A stretch of 64,000 bases of DNA from Chalara sp. BL73 (taxonomy: Eukaryota; Ascomycota; Leotiomycetes; Helotiales). Under the pieces are notes generated by a model, which searched no databases, was not told where the DNA came from, and saw nothing but the letters and a program-made list of their open reading frames with translations. Positions 12,455-23,741 of the stretch are shown piece by piece. The stretch covers positions 124,001 to 188,000 of the forward strand of contig CAKJVC010000191.1 in NCBI GenBank assembly GCA_918026815.1, read 5' to 3'. Each line of letters opens with the position of its first letter. The first letter of the stretch is position 1. Position numbers and translations under genes: made by a program.

Positions 12455-14164
12455 TCAATCTTCCCATTGCTTCTTGTAGTTGAATTCTCCTTTCAGAAGT
12501 AACCCCACCCGGTCCTCATAGTAGGTGCGGCTATGAGTTTGTATGCTACAATACAGGAGTTTCTCGTACTCATGGGCCGATATTGAAAGTGCTTCAAGGA
12601 CCCTGCTCGTCCTTGGACCCATTCCTGTGCTAGCGTTTCTCTTCTTGCGCAAAAGCACAAGTTCGCCAATGATGTGGTATTCTGCGAGTGGTAGCTTCCA
12701 CTCAGAATCTGGGCTGGAGGCTTTGAAATCTGGCCCGCAGTCGCTGTCGCTGTCACTGTCGCCGAAGTCCAAAGGAGGCAACTCGTATTTAATGATAGGC
12801 TCTTGGACTTGTTGATCGCGCATTATTTTATCGCTCATTAGAGGCTCGAGATCATATATGGATCGATAAAGGTCTATTAACGATCGAATATATGCTTGAT
12901 CTGCCCGAGGAATTATATCGAACTCGTTAACAAATGCTACATTGAGCCCGCGATTTGCTTCAAGTGAGGCAGCTGTACTCAGTGTTTTCGTAATGTTTAC
13001 AGTGAGGGTGGGTGGTGATCCAAAAGTTATGCAGGAGAATTTTAAGTTTGGATCTTTGATTTTGTTAAATTATGGAAGTTCGAGAATTTGGGAAACTAAC
13101 ATGAGCTTGGAGCTTCGAGGAGAAACTTCTGATAGAGCAGGGATGCGACGGCGCCACCAGCGGAGTGCCCGGTGTAGATCACGTTCATCACTCGTCGGTG
13201 GCTCATTTTTGACAGATGTTTTGAGACAAGTGGCAGTAGAGCTCTTGCACTGTTCAAGAAGCCAGAGTGAGCAGAAATTCCAGCAGCTACAGATTGCAAA
13301 ACCGGATGGCTGTTTAAATTCTATAGCAAGAGATGAGCGAGCTTGCACAAAGATCCAAAAAAAAAAAAAAAAAAAAGGAATGCTAGGAGAGCGGTTGGCT
13401 TACAAGAAATCCAGATACTGGAGCTGGGCGGCCGTTTATATTCACCATGTTATCTATGGGTTTTTCTGTGCCCCGGATGGCGATCACAAGCGCCGGCAGA
13501 AGGTCGTAGGAACTAACTGCTGAAGATTCCGACTCGGCAATCCAAAAGTTAATCGCTTTGGAGGTCCCACCAAGACTTGGTCCGGCATACTCCAGCTCCG
13601 TGAAAGTGATACCATCCATCTGGGGTTTGCGGTGAGTGCCCTTGTAAGCCGAGGTGCGGTCATCCGAATCATGAGCTACAGCCTCAGTGGGCTGTGATTT
13701 ATAGACTGAAGCGGAACATTTGAAAGCAGCTGCAATGGCCTCAATAGTAGATTTCGGCCTTTCCAATGTCAGTCAAATTACTGATGTATTATAGCTTTTT
13801 GGGTCTTTACGCATTCCAGTCGGAGGTGTCTTCAGACCAATTGCTGGCAGAGTTGGAATATTCTCCTACTGCATCCTCTAGTAATTTCAGCTGAGTTCTG
13901 AGGGGATGATCGTCGAAATCATCTGTTACATATCAGCCTGGGCGGAGAAGTTTTGTCATTGAATCCTGCCAGACCTCCTAATTCAATGTAATCTAACGCT
14001 GTGGAAAATGCTATAGTGAGCTCGCTCAAAGCAGCCGAAGCGCCTTGTGAATTATTGGCAAATGTAAAGCCAGAATCTGGGGCTACTGCAGAAGTTGCAA
14101 ACGATGTTTGGGCCGATTTCTGGACTTTCTTCTTTTGTAAAAGACGAATACCAATTCTTACCAT
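12455..14164 (-). CDS. Fungal class 3 lipase (alpha/beta hydrolase)
   Basis: A triacylglycerol lipase-type serine hydrolase, probably intracellular because there is no signal peptide; the N-terminus is basic (RLLQKKKVQK). The nucleophile elbow is YTGHSAGGA, preceded by ALVIAIRGT and ISAHSGFLNSAR and followed by FSCITFGSPP and NEFDIIPRAD, where the Asp is the likely catalytic acid. The C-terminus has an acidic stretch (DFGDSDSDSD). Inferred introns are 13759-13810, 13321-13403 (carrying a 20-nt T tract on the coding strand) and 13054-13100, all frame-consistent. One junction is unresolved: the first block (ALDYIELGGLAGFNDKTSPPR) and the next (DDFDDHPLRTQLKLLEDAV) are one base out of phase near 13915-13925 with no good intron. 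That implies a frameshift, a sequencing indel, or a splice I cannot see. Confidence 0.8.
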
Positions 14165-15345
14165 CCTGAGAAGTGCCTGGGAGAAGAAATGGACTGGACC
14201 GGGTTCATTGCATGTTTGAGTGGATTACAAAAAGCAGTGAGCAGGAGGATATAGGGGCTGTACCTTGCACAGCCTCATAGTCACACGTGATGGCTTCTCA
14301 GCATCCGTGATTGGGACAACGAATATGGTTTAGTAGAGGTTTATTTTACTGAAAAGATGTAATACTGATAGTATAGTCACAACTTTGTGCAGTTTTAGAA
14401 TACTAATAATCACAAAATTGTGCAAGAAATTCATAAGAGCCGACAACAGAAACAGTTGTTTCTGTCAAATCTGCAGTATAAAGGACATCCTTTATATTAA
14501 AAATAGTTAAAAGTCCCTTTAAAACAAGATTGCATATATAAGCAGTATTTTATCTTTCACGTGCATTATTTGGAGAGGGAGGAAAGCTCTTGTAAAGCCA
14601 AAATCGAAGCAAACGACACAACCACTATGATAGGTTAGCATAGGAATCTTGGTAATAAAGCTACAAAAAATTAAAAGATGAAACCTACCAAAAGTAAAAG
14701 TCTGCTCATTAAATATATTTATAAGAGAAAATTCAAATTCTACTAATAACCACGTGATTTAAACCTATTCTAACTACGTGTACAGTTTAGACTTTCGAAA
14801 TACTAACAACACTACCAATAGAACTATTGACTGGCCGATGGTTGTTGAAGAGGTAAGAGAATACAAGCTGAGGATTATGAACAAGGACCGCTAGGGGAAT
14901 ATCGCGAGATATTCTTATATGTCATCATCTATTTATAGTTTTGGTAAAACTCAATTTTCTCAACTAATGCTTTATATGGCAATGACTACGAGTCAAGGCA
15001 AATCTAGTAATATAGTGGCGGCTTCCATGATGTACTGAAGACTCAGACGTAAATTCACAATGCATTCCCTCGATGCTATATAATTGAAATGGGATACATC
15101 TTTATATATTGCAATTAAGCAGAACAAATAAAATATCTAAGGCGTAGAAGTGATTCTAATCGCAGCCAGAGCACATTATAGGATGTCTAGCTCTCGCGGG
15201 GGGGGGGGGGGGAAGTCGTTATACAGACCCAGTCCAAGTACTCTATAGCCGACTAAGTACGACAATTAGGCTTGATAGCATTTTGAAATTCAGAGTCAGT
15301 CTTCTTAAAGTCTGTACCAATATTTGTCAAGTCGTCTTCAGACAA
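14165..15345. other. AT-rich spacer with a 15-nt G tract
   Basis: About 1.2 kb, strongly AT-rich, with no coding potential that I can support. A run of 15 G lies at 15198-15212, an unusual homopolymer in such AT-rich surroundings and a likely place for sequencing error. Confidence 0.5.
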
Positions 15346-18300
15346 TTATCTTCTGGCTGTTGCCATCGTGGCAAAGTCATCTTTGGTTCGACTTCCAGAC
15401 TCGGTGAGCAAGCCCAAAATTTCCATCAGCGCCGACGTCAGGCGTGCAGAAATACTCTGGATCTCCAGCACTACATCCCCCGCGTAGTCTATGGTTGCAA
15501 AAACGCCGTCGAGAGCCGCCAGTTCCGGCCCTATTTCGCTGAGGAATGGAATGAATATTAAGGCTATTCCGGGAATCTCGGGGGTCAAGTTAATTTTCTC
15601 TGCTTCGCTTCCTTCTCCCCAACCTTTTTAATGATCGCCATAGCGGTGATCGCCTGTTTGATCATAAAAATCAGCATCGACCCTGTTTGAACTAGGCCAC
15701 CGGAAGGTCCACTCCACTGGCCGAGGCTGAGGTCCACTAGTTCGATGGAAGAGTGTTCTGTAGAATACTGATCGTCGGTAGAGCTTTGGTAATCACGATC
15801 TTTGGGTTCAATACGCCAATTTCGTTTTTTGAAAACTGACTGTGGAATGTTGCGGTATTCGTAGTCCGTAGCTTGACCACAATCATCACGGCGGTAGGAG
15901 TTACTGAGCCTTACTGGGTGTCCACTGTCACTGCATGTCACCCAGGTTCGATTGGTAGCATAATTCGATTGAAGATCGTTACAAATCCTTCCGGTCTTTT
16001 AGCGTGTATTTCATGACGAATGAAGTGACGCTTATAAGTTGTGTATATGTGAACGGGTACTGCCGGGTCAATGTTGCGTCATATCCTCCGCAAGTGCAGT
16101 CGAAGTACTTGCTCCCAGGTCCACCTTGAGGAGGGCTGGGCGTTGAGCCCGCCATGAATCCCTAGAGGAGATCTGGAACCATCTCCTTGGTATAATCAAC
16201 ACAGTCATCAAAAACTTCAGACAGTTTTGTGTATCAACAAATTCCTGAAGGTAGCTGTCAAACCAGGAATGGAGACCTGCACCTGCAATGGTAAGGTTGC
16301 CGTTCTCCATTATTAAGGCTCATGCGAAGTTTCAAAGCTCGGCTGAAGCAGTGCAGAATGAGAGCCGCTGCCACACACCCAGTCTAAATCGGCTGTGTCA
16401 TGGAGCATTGCGCAACCTGCAGCTCAGTGCTATAAGCACCACCCACGCAGAAGTGAGAGTCCCACATGCCAACGAATCCTTTTTCTTCAGCCTAGACGTT
16501 CCACCCAACCATAATCAATCCAGGCAATTCACTAATAGAAGTGAAAAGAATGTCAGATATTACAACAATTCCTACATCTCTCGCATTTCCGACCTGAATT
16601 ATGGCCCTAGGAGCTGCCGCATTGGCAAAGTATGGTCCAGGTGCAACGAGCTGGGACCGGACTTGGTCTGTTATAAGTGCGTGTGGCGGAACGGCGATTG
16701 TAGAGGTAATGATGTAAGATCCAGGTGGGGAAGTAGATCAAGGTTGTTGTTGTTACTAACGCCAAAGCCGAGATAATCGCGGCTATATGGTCATGAGCAC
16801 CGTTTTCCATGGCACCATAGTCTTTGGCGTTCACAATAGAGCCAATATTTATGTCCTCATTCTGAGGCCGAGACTTGACAAAGTAGTTGTTTCGATACCA
16901 AATTTTGGAATCATCTAGCAGACTTGGTGGCGGTTGCTGGACGGTGACACTCCACTAGCCATAGTAAGAACCGTCCGCCTGTAAGTTTCCAAGTACAACG
17001 AAATCAATATTTTCCACAGGAAGGTCGAGCGCATTACCATTAGAGTATGCGACCATTATCTCCACATTCAATACTCGAATGTTATCTAGAGTAATGATGC
17101 TCGTTTTCAGAACGGACGACTGCTCAAAATTTGCTTAGATCGCGGTAGCAGTTCCATCAAACAAGGTGTCCATGATATAAGCCGATCCTGCATGTTGGCC
17201 GGTCGGAGCTTCAGGGTTGATCAAACTGATTCCCACTGGTGAGCCATCCAGATAAAATCCTGACCAGGTCCAGCCCCAGCCCATATCAAACAGATGGAAG
17301 CGGTTGTTTGTGCACTAAGTTGGAAATCTCGAACCGTATACTGCTGATTACCCCATCTGTAGAGCCCCAATTGGTCTAACACATTGCGACAAATAATGGA
17401 GAATCGGCGAAGTGTACTTACAAATTCCATACTTGCCTCCAATAAGAGAGCAGCCTGACATGACACCCCGCTTCCATTCTTAGTGAACATGCCCATTGGA
17501 GTAGTTCCAGCAGCAGAGCTAGGGGAAACATAAACTTTGGTAAGAGAGGTTGCTCGAGCTATTTGCCAATGTAGCCCAGCCGCGTGAGATTTCGTCGTCT
17601 TAGTGATATTGATAATGAAGTTTCAAACTTGTCAGTAGAAACTGGATTGCTGTACCTCGACATACCACTCATCTGCATTGCCACCCTCAATGTAAACATC
17701 TCTCTGGATTGCCCCTAGACAAAATTAGCCAAATATTTATTTCAAGGCTTTAAGATAATGCCAAGGCATATGAAAGAAGCAGAAGTCTTTATAACCGGGA
17801 GATCGTTTGGCTAGATATTATGTTAGCGCATGCAAATAGAAATATGAAAGAACAAGCAAGACTCACGTCTTCAACTAGTAGGGAATAGTAGTACACATTA
17901 ATAGGTGTAGATATAAGGTATATGCCTGGAGAAAAATATATAAAGATCCATTTTATCGTGGATGACAAGCAATTTTCGCCGCAGTTTCCACCATAGGCAA
18001 TCACTGTATTAATAGCAGCGATGTCATCTGTCACCCCACCGCCTTTGGCTCCAAACATAGCATCTGCGACATTACGATATACCTGCCAAAGGTTAGTGAA
18101 TCTTTAAAATATTATAAAAAGGTCTTCCCCTTACCGGGTAGGAAGGGTCCCATCCCATAGGTAGTAGTCCATGATTGGCTTTGGACGGCTAGTAATCTGA
18201 TGATGCTCTTTTTTGTTTACTAGGTATAAGAAGGGGTTTTGGAAGCTGAACGAATTCGTTATAAGAACAGTGTAGCATTCCGTTTGCTAATTGCCGTGCT

Positions 18301-18755
18301 GCGTCATGTTCGGCTGGCTGGGAGGCTGCTGCAACCAATGTAGCATTTAGTGTTGGCGGAACTAGTTCGTCCTCTGACCCTTTTTGCCTCTGGACCATTT
18401 TTCCCTTAACGACAAGGGAAAGAGCGATGAGGGCCGTTTTGGGCAATGCGGGGGCTAGGCTACGCCTCGAGTTCTCAGCGCCTTCCTGTTTAATTACTCT
18501 AGAAGAGCCGATCCAAAAATGAAAGCTGACAAAGTGAGGGATCGCAAAGTTAACAACAACAAAAGGCTGACACGGATGTAAGTTGATTCCAACAGGACAG
18601 CGACAGGCAGCAGGACCCTGCGTTGCAGGTGTGGCTTTTTTTATTCTACCAATAAGAAGCATTACAATACCCCATCCGCCCCGGAGTACCCGGCCTTTTG
18701 ATGAACAAGCACTGTTGTAAAAGCTTAAATTGGTTGGACTCTGACATTCATGCAT
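15346..18755 (-). pseudogene. Decayed GH55 exo-beta-1,3-glucanase (pectate-lyase fold)
   Basis: Remains of a secreted glucan 1,3-beta-glucosidase. Reading leftward from 18755, recognisable blocks are ANHGLLPMGWDPSYP, then after an intron VYRNVADAMFGAKGGGVTDD, AIQRDVYIEGGNADEWYVE, HAAGLHWQIARATSLTKVYV, VRDFQLSAQTT, NIDFVVLGNLQADGSYYG, NAKDYGAMENGAHDHIAA (second repeat of the fold), VGMWDSHFCVGGAYSTELQ and NLTIAGAGLHSWFD. The block at 15346-15941 has hydrophobic helices (EIGPELAALDGVFATIDYAG) and may be a C-terminal extension or a separate remnant. In-frame stops lie at 18189-18191, 17135-17137, 16955-16957, 16492-16494 and 16384-16386, and several indels shift the frame. Two stops sit where relatives have Gln (NV*AEE, PI*TGC), as expected from CAG to TAG changes. 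It is almost certainly non-functional. The N-terminal limit is uncertain. Confidence 0.75.
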
Positions 18756-19152
18756 ATTGCTAATATGTTAAGCTTTCTTTGGCCTAGGATCGCGGTAGCC
18801 GAGTACACATACCCACGAAGGCTGAGTATACATCGATATGGGTTATAATATTAAAGTGAAGACTCTCTAACTTATTTAAGATCACAATGATCAGAAGGCT
18901 AACCTTGGTATGTGACCACTGTTGGCGAAAGCCAAATCCGGGGTTGTCTAACAGGCGAAATTCATGTCCCGAATTTGAAATATGATCCCGGCCTATCTCA
19001 AATCATTGATCAGTATGCACACCATGAGCCGCCATCACGGAAATCCTTGATGCTCTTAGACATCTTCTTTGAGCTTATTTTCTGTACCCATACACCACTC
19101 ATCCATCATTGACTATACAAGTTGTTATTGTCAAAGAGCAACTATAGAAAAT
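18756..19152. other. Spacer between the GH55 and CFEM-type remnants
   Basis: About 400 bp. I see nothing supported here apart from the likely former promoters of both flanking genes. Confidence 0.4.
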
Positions 19153-20513
19153 ATGTTTCTCATCACGACTCCCATTGCTCACTATTGGATTACTACCGCT
19201 GGGCCCGGCATTTAGTCAGTATATCAATACCATTCCGGCTGCTGAACTGAGACAGCTGCATACAATCGGTGTGTCTGCTTCTGGCCAAACACCAACACCA
19301 TCGTCCAGCTCCAAATTATCTACTTCAGCAACATCTACTCTATTGTAAGCCTCAGGCTCGAAACTTTCAAGTAGAACATCACCAGAGTTCAGTTTGACTG
19401 CGACGGGATACGGTATGGTCATTACTACAATATTCACACAGCCAATAGAATGTACCAGTGAACTCGCCCGGATGGCAACGGCCACAGACGAGCTCTGGCA
19501 AAAATCTATCGACCCAGTGCCAGGTTCAATCTCGACATCTTGTTACCCAAGTCAATTTTATTCCAGCGCTTTGGCTGCTGCTGCTTTGCTTCCATCCGGC
19601 CAGTTGGTGCATCCAAATAATTGGGAGTCTTATAAAGTTAACGCCACTTATATCATCTGCTGCCCACAGTATGTTATACGTGTCCATATAAATGATACAT
19701 TCTAACGATGTCCCCCTTAGCGGTTCTGTTTTCCACAGGCCAAATTACGCTAACAAACAACGCCCTGGTTTGAATGCTCTATGTACTTCAACTATATCGG
19801 AGGGTGTTTGATGGATATTACTAGCTATGATACGACTCTTGCAACGGTACTCCCAGTGACCGCAGGTGTGAATGGGATCTTGGTACTTGCAACTGCAGTT
19901 GATGGTATTTCAGCGACCGCTGTTGATACCCTGACCAAGTCTAGTTCCTCAAGCTCGGTTATCTTCCCTTCGACGAGCAGTCACCTCTGCTTCCTCAAGC
20001 CCATCAGCCATCTCATCCAAATCATCGCCAATCACAACAAGTGCGACTAGTAGTCCTATACCCACAAACTATCTCTCAGCTCCCAATCTACGGTGTAAGT
20101 AAACTGCTCTCGCTAGTAGCGCAATGCCGATACTTACACTTTCCTAGCAAACCTGCTTTAACAATATTCCTGGTCAATACTCATCGCTGGGATGCGCTAC
20201 TCCGGATCCTTCTTATCTTTGTCGCAATGTGAACTTCGGCTGTGGGATTCGTGACTGCTCTAACAGTGCCTGTAGCAATTCCGCAGACGCAAGCACTGTA
20301 ATTGTGTTTGAGGGTGTATACTGTGCGTCTGCTATCGCCTCCCATACAACCTTTCCGACGTCAGCACCTACACCTACAGATGTTGCTGATCTCCCTGCCT
20401 GTGGCCAAACCTGCTTCAACAATCACTACTATTCATCCTTCTACCTTCGCAAGGCACTCTTTCACATATTGGGATTGATTTTCTACAGCGACGATTCAGA
20501 AACGAATCTGTAA
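19153..20513 (+). pseudogene. Decayed secreted protein with CFEM-type cysteine repeats
   Basis: Two parts can be read. The first (about 19394-19680) has MVITTIFTQPIECT, SCYPSQFYS and ATYIICCPQ, typical of fungal secreted proteins with a Cys-Cys-Pro motif. Ser/Thr-rich stretches follow. The second (about 20080-20470) is CFEM-like after an intron ending near 20148: QTCFNN, LGCATPDPSYLC, NVNFGCGIRDC, SACSNS, GVYC, then a second repeat DLPACGQTCFNN that breaks off. CFEM modules bind haem or act at the cell surface and in host interaction. The first repeat reads PIYGQTC where PACGQTC is expected, so a conserved Cys is lost. TAA at 19346-19348 interrupts the upstream frame, and the segment around 19690-19790 has shifted frames. 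The true start is unknown. Confidence 0.6.
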
Positions 20514-20516
20514 AGT

Positions 20517-22188
20517 TTCTATTTACCCAGGGAAAAAATTGATCTGATGGCAACACAACCGAGCACGCCTCTATAAAATTTCCCTAAACATCCTTTCTGC
20601 TTTTCTATTTCCTTACACACGTTGACCGCAGTGTCCACGGTCTAGCCTGGAACTCTCTCAGCAAAGAGACGCGATTGGCCATTTATGCAGCCGTGACGCA
20701 GAATCTTCAGAAGCTTAAAGCTGAGCCGTTAGCCTTGGACAGAGTTCAGGATTGCCAGACTGAACACAACCATGGTCACATGTGACTACGTGACTAGAAG
20801 ATTGAGGCGAAATCTATTTGGCGGTGTTGGAGGTGCAAGAGGAAGGATGCAAGGGGTCTAGTTGCTTGTTGATCCATTTTTCCTAATCGCGCGATCGATG
20901 CCTACAACCACCTAGCTACTAATGTAATCGCCGCTTTTAGCCATACCCACAATTAGCCTACCTCCATAGAACTAGATTTGGATCATTCGACGTAGTACAT
21001 TCCAGCGAGGATGACCAATTCAGGTGTAGCGCGCTATTGGTGTTCCTGGCTTTGACTATGGAATTGGCTCTCATGCCTGAGATATCCGAGCCAACACCAC
21101 CTTTATAGACCAGCTTAAAACAGAGACTGTCGGATGATGTATTTACAGAACCTAAGCGAGTACCTTGCTCCTTCATATCCTGCCCTATATAGCGACTGCA
21201 GCTGCAACTATGACCTCAGTAATTAATTGGCAGCCAGAGGTCAAAATGTAGTCAAACAGAGTCGCTACATCGGAAAGAGAGGATCTAGATCTGATAGAAA
21301 ACTCTAGTTACAGTCTACAATAAAGTTAATCCTGAACCTCCACTTGGTGGGTTGACCCGGCGTGTTTAAGAATCTTCTACCAAAACATAGTTTCATAGAG
21401 ACTTTTACTAAAAGTCCAATATGGACCTTAACTGTTAAAAATGGGAGGGTTACAGCCACTTTATTTCTTCTCCAAGCGGTTCCATGTCTGCACGAACCAC
21501 TTAATCCAAATTCTCTCATCAGTTGTAAGGCGTAATGTTTATTTACCATCAATATTTTAACTCGAACGGAAACGTTTCTTGCGGCATTTTTCTTTCTTGG
21601 GCTTTGCTGTGGAGATGATGCGAAAGCCTGTTAGAACTTCCATCTCCCTTGTCTCCCCTCTTGTTGCCCTCTTTTCCCCCATTCACAATCCCCTTTACCG
21701 GTGTCTATCCCTGCGGTAAATCCCTCTGGTGATGTTGGCTGTGCCTCGTCACCTAAGACCGGTTTCCTGGAATCTCAGGCTCTAAATCCCGTGATGTTGA
21801 CCCTAAAATCAAAAGGGGTAATAAAGTTTTCTAGAAAGAAAATAAACTTCGCAAACGACCAGGCTGCCCTAGCCCAACCCCAAACTTTCTTTAATGCTCG
21901 TTTCATATTTCTCGCTGCAAATTAGGACCAAACATTGCGTGCCGGCATATTCGGGCTTCGGAAAATAATTTCAAAAATGATGATCTCTCCATGACGCTGA
22001 GTCGCGGATTAAATCACCAAGACTAGGCATTCTTCTTTTTCATGGATTCTGTCCAATCATAGAGATTGGGAGGTGCCGCACATGTTAAATAGCTTTTAAT
22101 TCATTTTGAAACTCTGTCATCCGCTTTTAGAAGAAGGTTTGCGGATTGTCCGGTAATGGAGAGGAGTCGTGGGCTCCCAATGCATTCT
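20517..22188. other. 1.7 kb spacer, no supported gene
   Basis: Only short, family-less open frames. The right end carries the promoter of the chitinase. Confidence 0.4.
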
Positions 22189-22196
22189 TATATATA
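22189..22196 (+). promoter_or_regulatory. Probable TATA box of the chitinase gene
   Basis: TATATATA about 115 bp upstream of the chitinase ATG at 22312, followed by a pyrimidine-rich leader. Position and sequence fit a core promoter; there is no experimental support. Confidence 0.45.
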
Positions 22197-22311
22197 CATT
22201 TAATCCTCCTCATCCTGAGGAGACAACCTCAATTCAGCGGTCCATCACTCATTCTGGACCTTGATCTCTTTTCATAGAATCCTACTCTTACATTCATTTA
22301 CAGTCATTAAG

Positions 22312-23741
22312 ATGCATTATATTTCTTTCCTTCTCTCTCTTTTAGCTTGCTCAAGCATTGCCCTCAGCAAACCCCTTCTAAATTCTCCCGCATCATACAC
22401 CAGCAATATCAAAGCCAAAACCACATATGGCGGCGGCGGCAAGCGCACTGTGGGATACTATGGAAATTGGGTAGCTTCCTCCTCATCTACTCCATTTCCT
22501 TGCTAACTTATTTCTAAGGATATCTACGCCCGTAGCTTTTTCGTGACAGACATCCCCGCTTCCCAACTGACACATATCGTCTACTCCTTCATGAATGTCA
22601 ACTCCAGCACCGGCGAAGTGTACGCCACTTTCCTCCCTTTCCCCACCTCCCCTCCCTTCACTGCACCCCACTAACGCCCCCGCGCAGCTTCCTCTCCGAC
22701 GAATGGGCTGACCTTCAATATGCGTACCCCGGCGATGACACTTCCGCCAGCGGCACCAACCTTTATGGAAGTCTGAAGCAGCTCTATCTCCTTAAGAAGA
22801 AAAATCGCACTCTCAAAACACTGTTCTCAGTCGGTGGCTGGACATATTCCCCAAACTTCGTAGCTCCTCTCGCCTCCCCAACTCTCCGCTCCAACCTCGC
22901 CAAGAGCGCAGTAAAATTAATGTACAATCTCGGATTCGATGGGATAAACATCGACTATGAGTACGTTACTGATTCGACCCAAGCCGCGCAAGTTGTCTCT
23001 CTCCTCAAACTGCTGCGCCAAGAAATGGATGCCTATGCGAAAAACACCTCCTCCAGCCCCTTCCTCCTCTCATTCGCGAGTCCAGCAGGACCATTGAAGT
23101 ACACGTTACTGGATTTCAAGGGAATGGATCGATACCTCGATTTCTGGGATTTCATGGGCTTCGACTACGCCGGATCCTGGGACACAATCGCCGGGCACCA
23201 AGCCAACCTTTTCGGCGCCACTGCAAATCAACTTGGTGTCAATACAACCTCGGGTATAGAATACTACGTCAGTAAGGGCTGTATTTCGCCCTCGAAAATC
23301 AACCTCGGCTCCCCTTTGTATGGGAGGAGTTTCAACAACACCAAAGGTCCTGGCACCAACTTCTCTGGAATCGGAACTGAGGGAAGTTTTGGGGAAGCCG
23401 GCGTCTGGGACTATAAAGCCCTCCCCGTCCCCGGCTACAACGCCAAAGTCGTCGAGCTACCTGAGATTGGAGCGAGTTATAGCCTTGATAAGGCGAAGGG
23501 CTATATGATTAGCTACGACACGCCGAAGATCGCGACAGAGAAGGCCGGCTGGGTGAAGGCGTTGGGGTTAGGAGGCTCGATGTGGTGGGAGATTAGTATG
23601 GACAAGAGTGGTAGCGACAGCTTAGTCGGTGCTACGGTTGCGGCGTATGGTGGGACTGCAGGGCTGGACAAGAGTGAGAACCATTTGACGTATCCATTGT
23701 CTGGGTATCAGAATCTGAAGAACGGGTTTCCCGGCGAGTAG
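22312..23741 (+). CDS. Secreted GH18 chitinase (endochitinase type)
   Basis: Hydrolyses beta-1,4 bonds in chitin, outside the cell or in the wall. Predicted 437 aa from exons 22312-22470, 22519-22619 and 22688-23741 (introns 48 and 68 nt; total divisible by three). A signal peptide (MHYISFLLSLLACSSIALS) is followed by KRTVGYYGNW (first barrel strand), LTHIVYSFMNV, LKTLFSVGGWTYS (the SxGG motif), the catalytic strand FDGINIDYEY, FMGFDYAGSWD, and GGSMWWEISMD closing the barrel. The catalytic motif reads DGINIDYE rather than the usual DGIDIDWE; the general-acid Glu and the preceding Asp are present, but the middle Asp is Asn. No chitin-binding module is seen. The upstream ATG at 22261 is rejected because the signal peptide starts at 22312. 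Confidence 0.92.

Noticed and set aside
12543..12815. Plus-strand frame opposite the lipase C-terminus
   Set aside because: Shadow of the lipase exon on the other strand.
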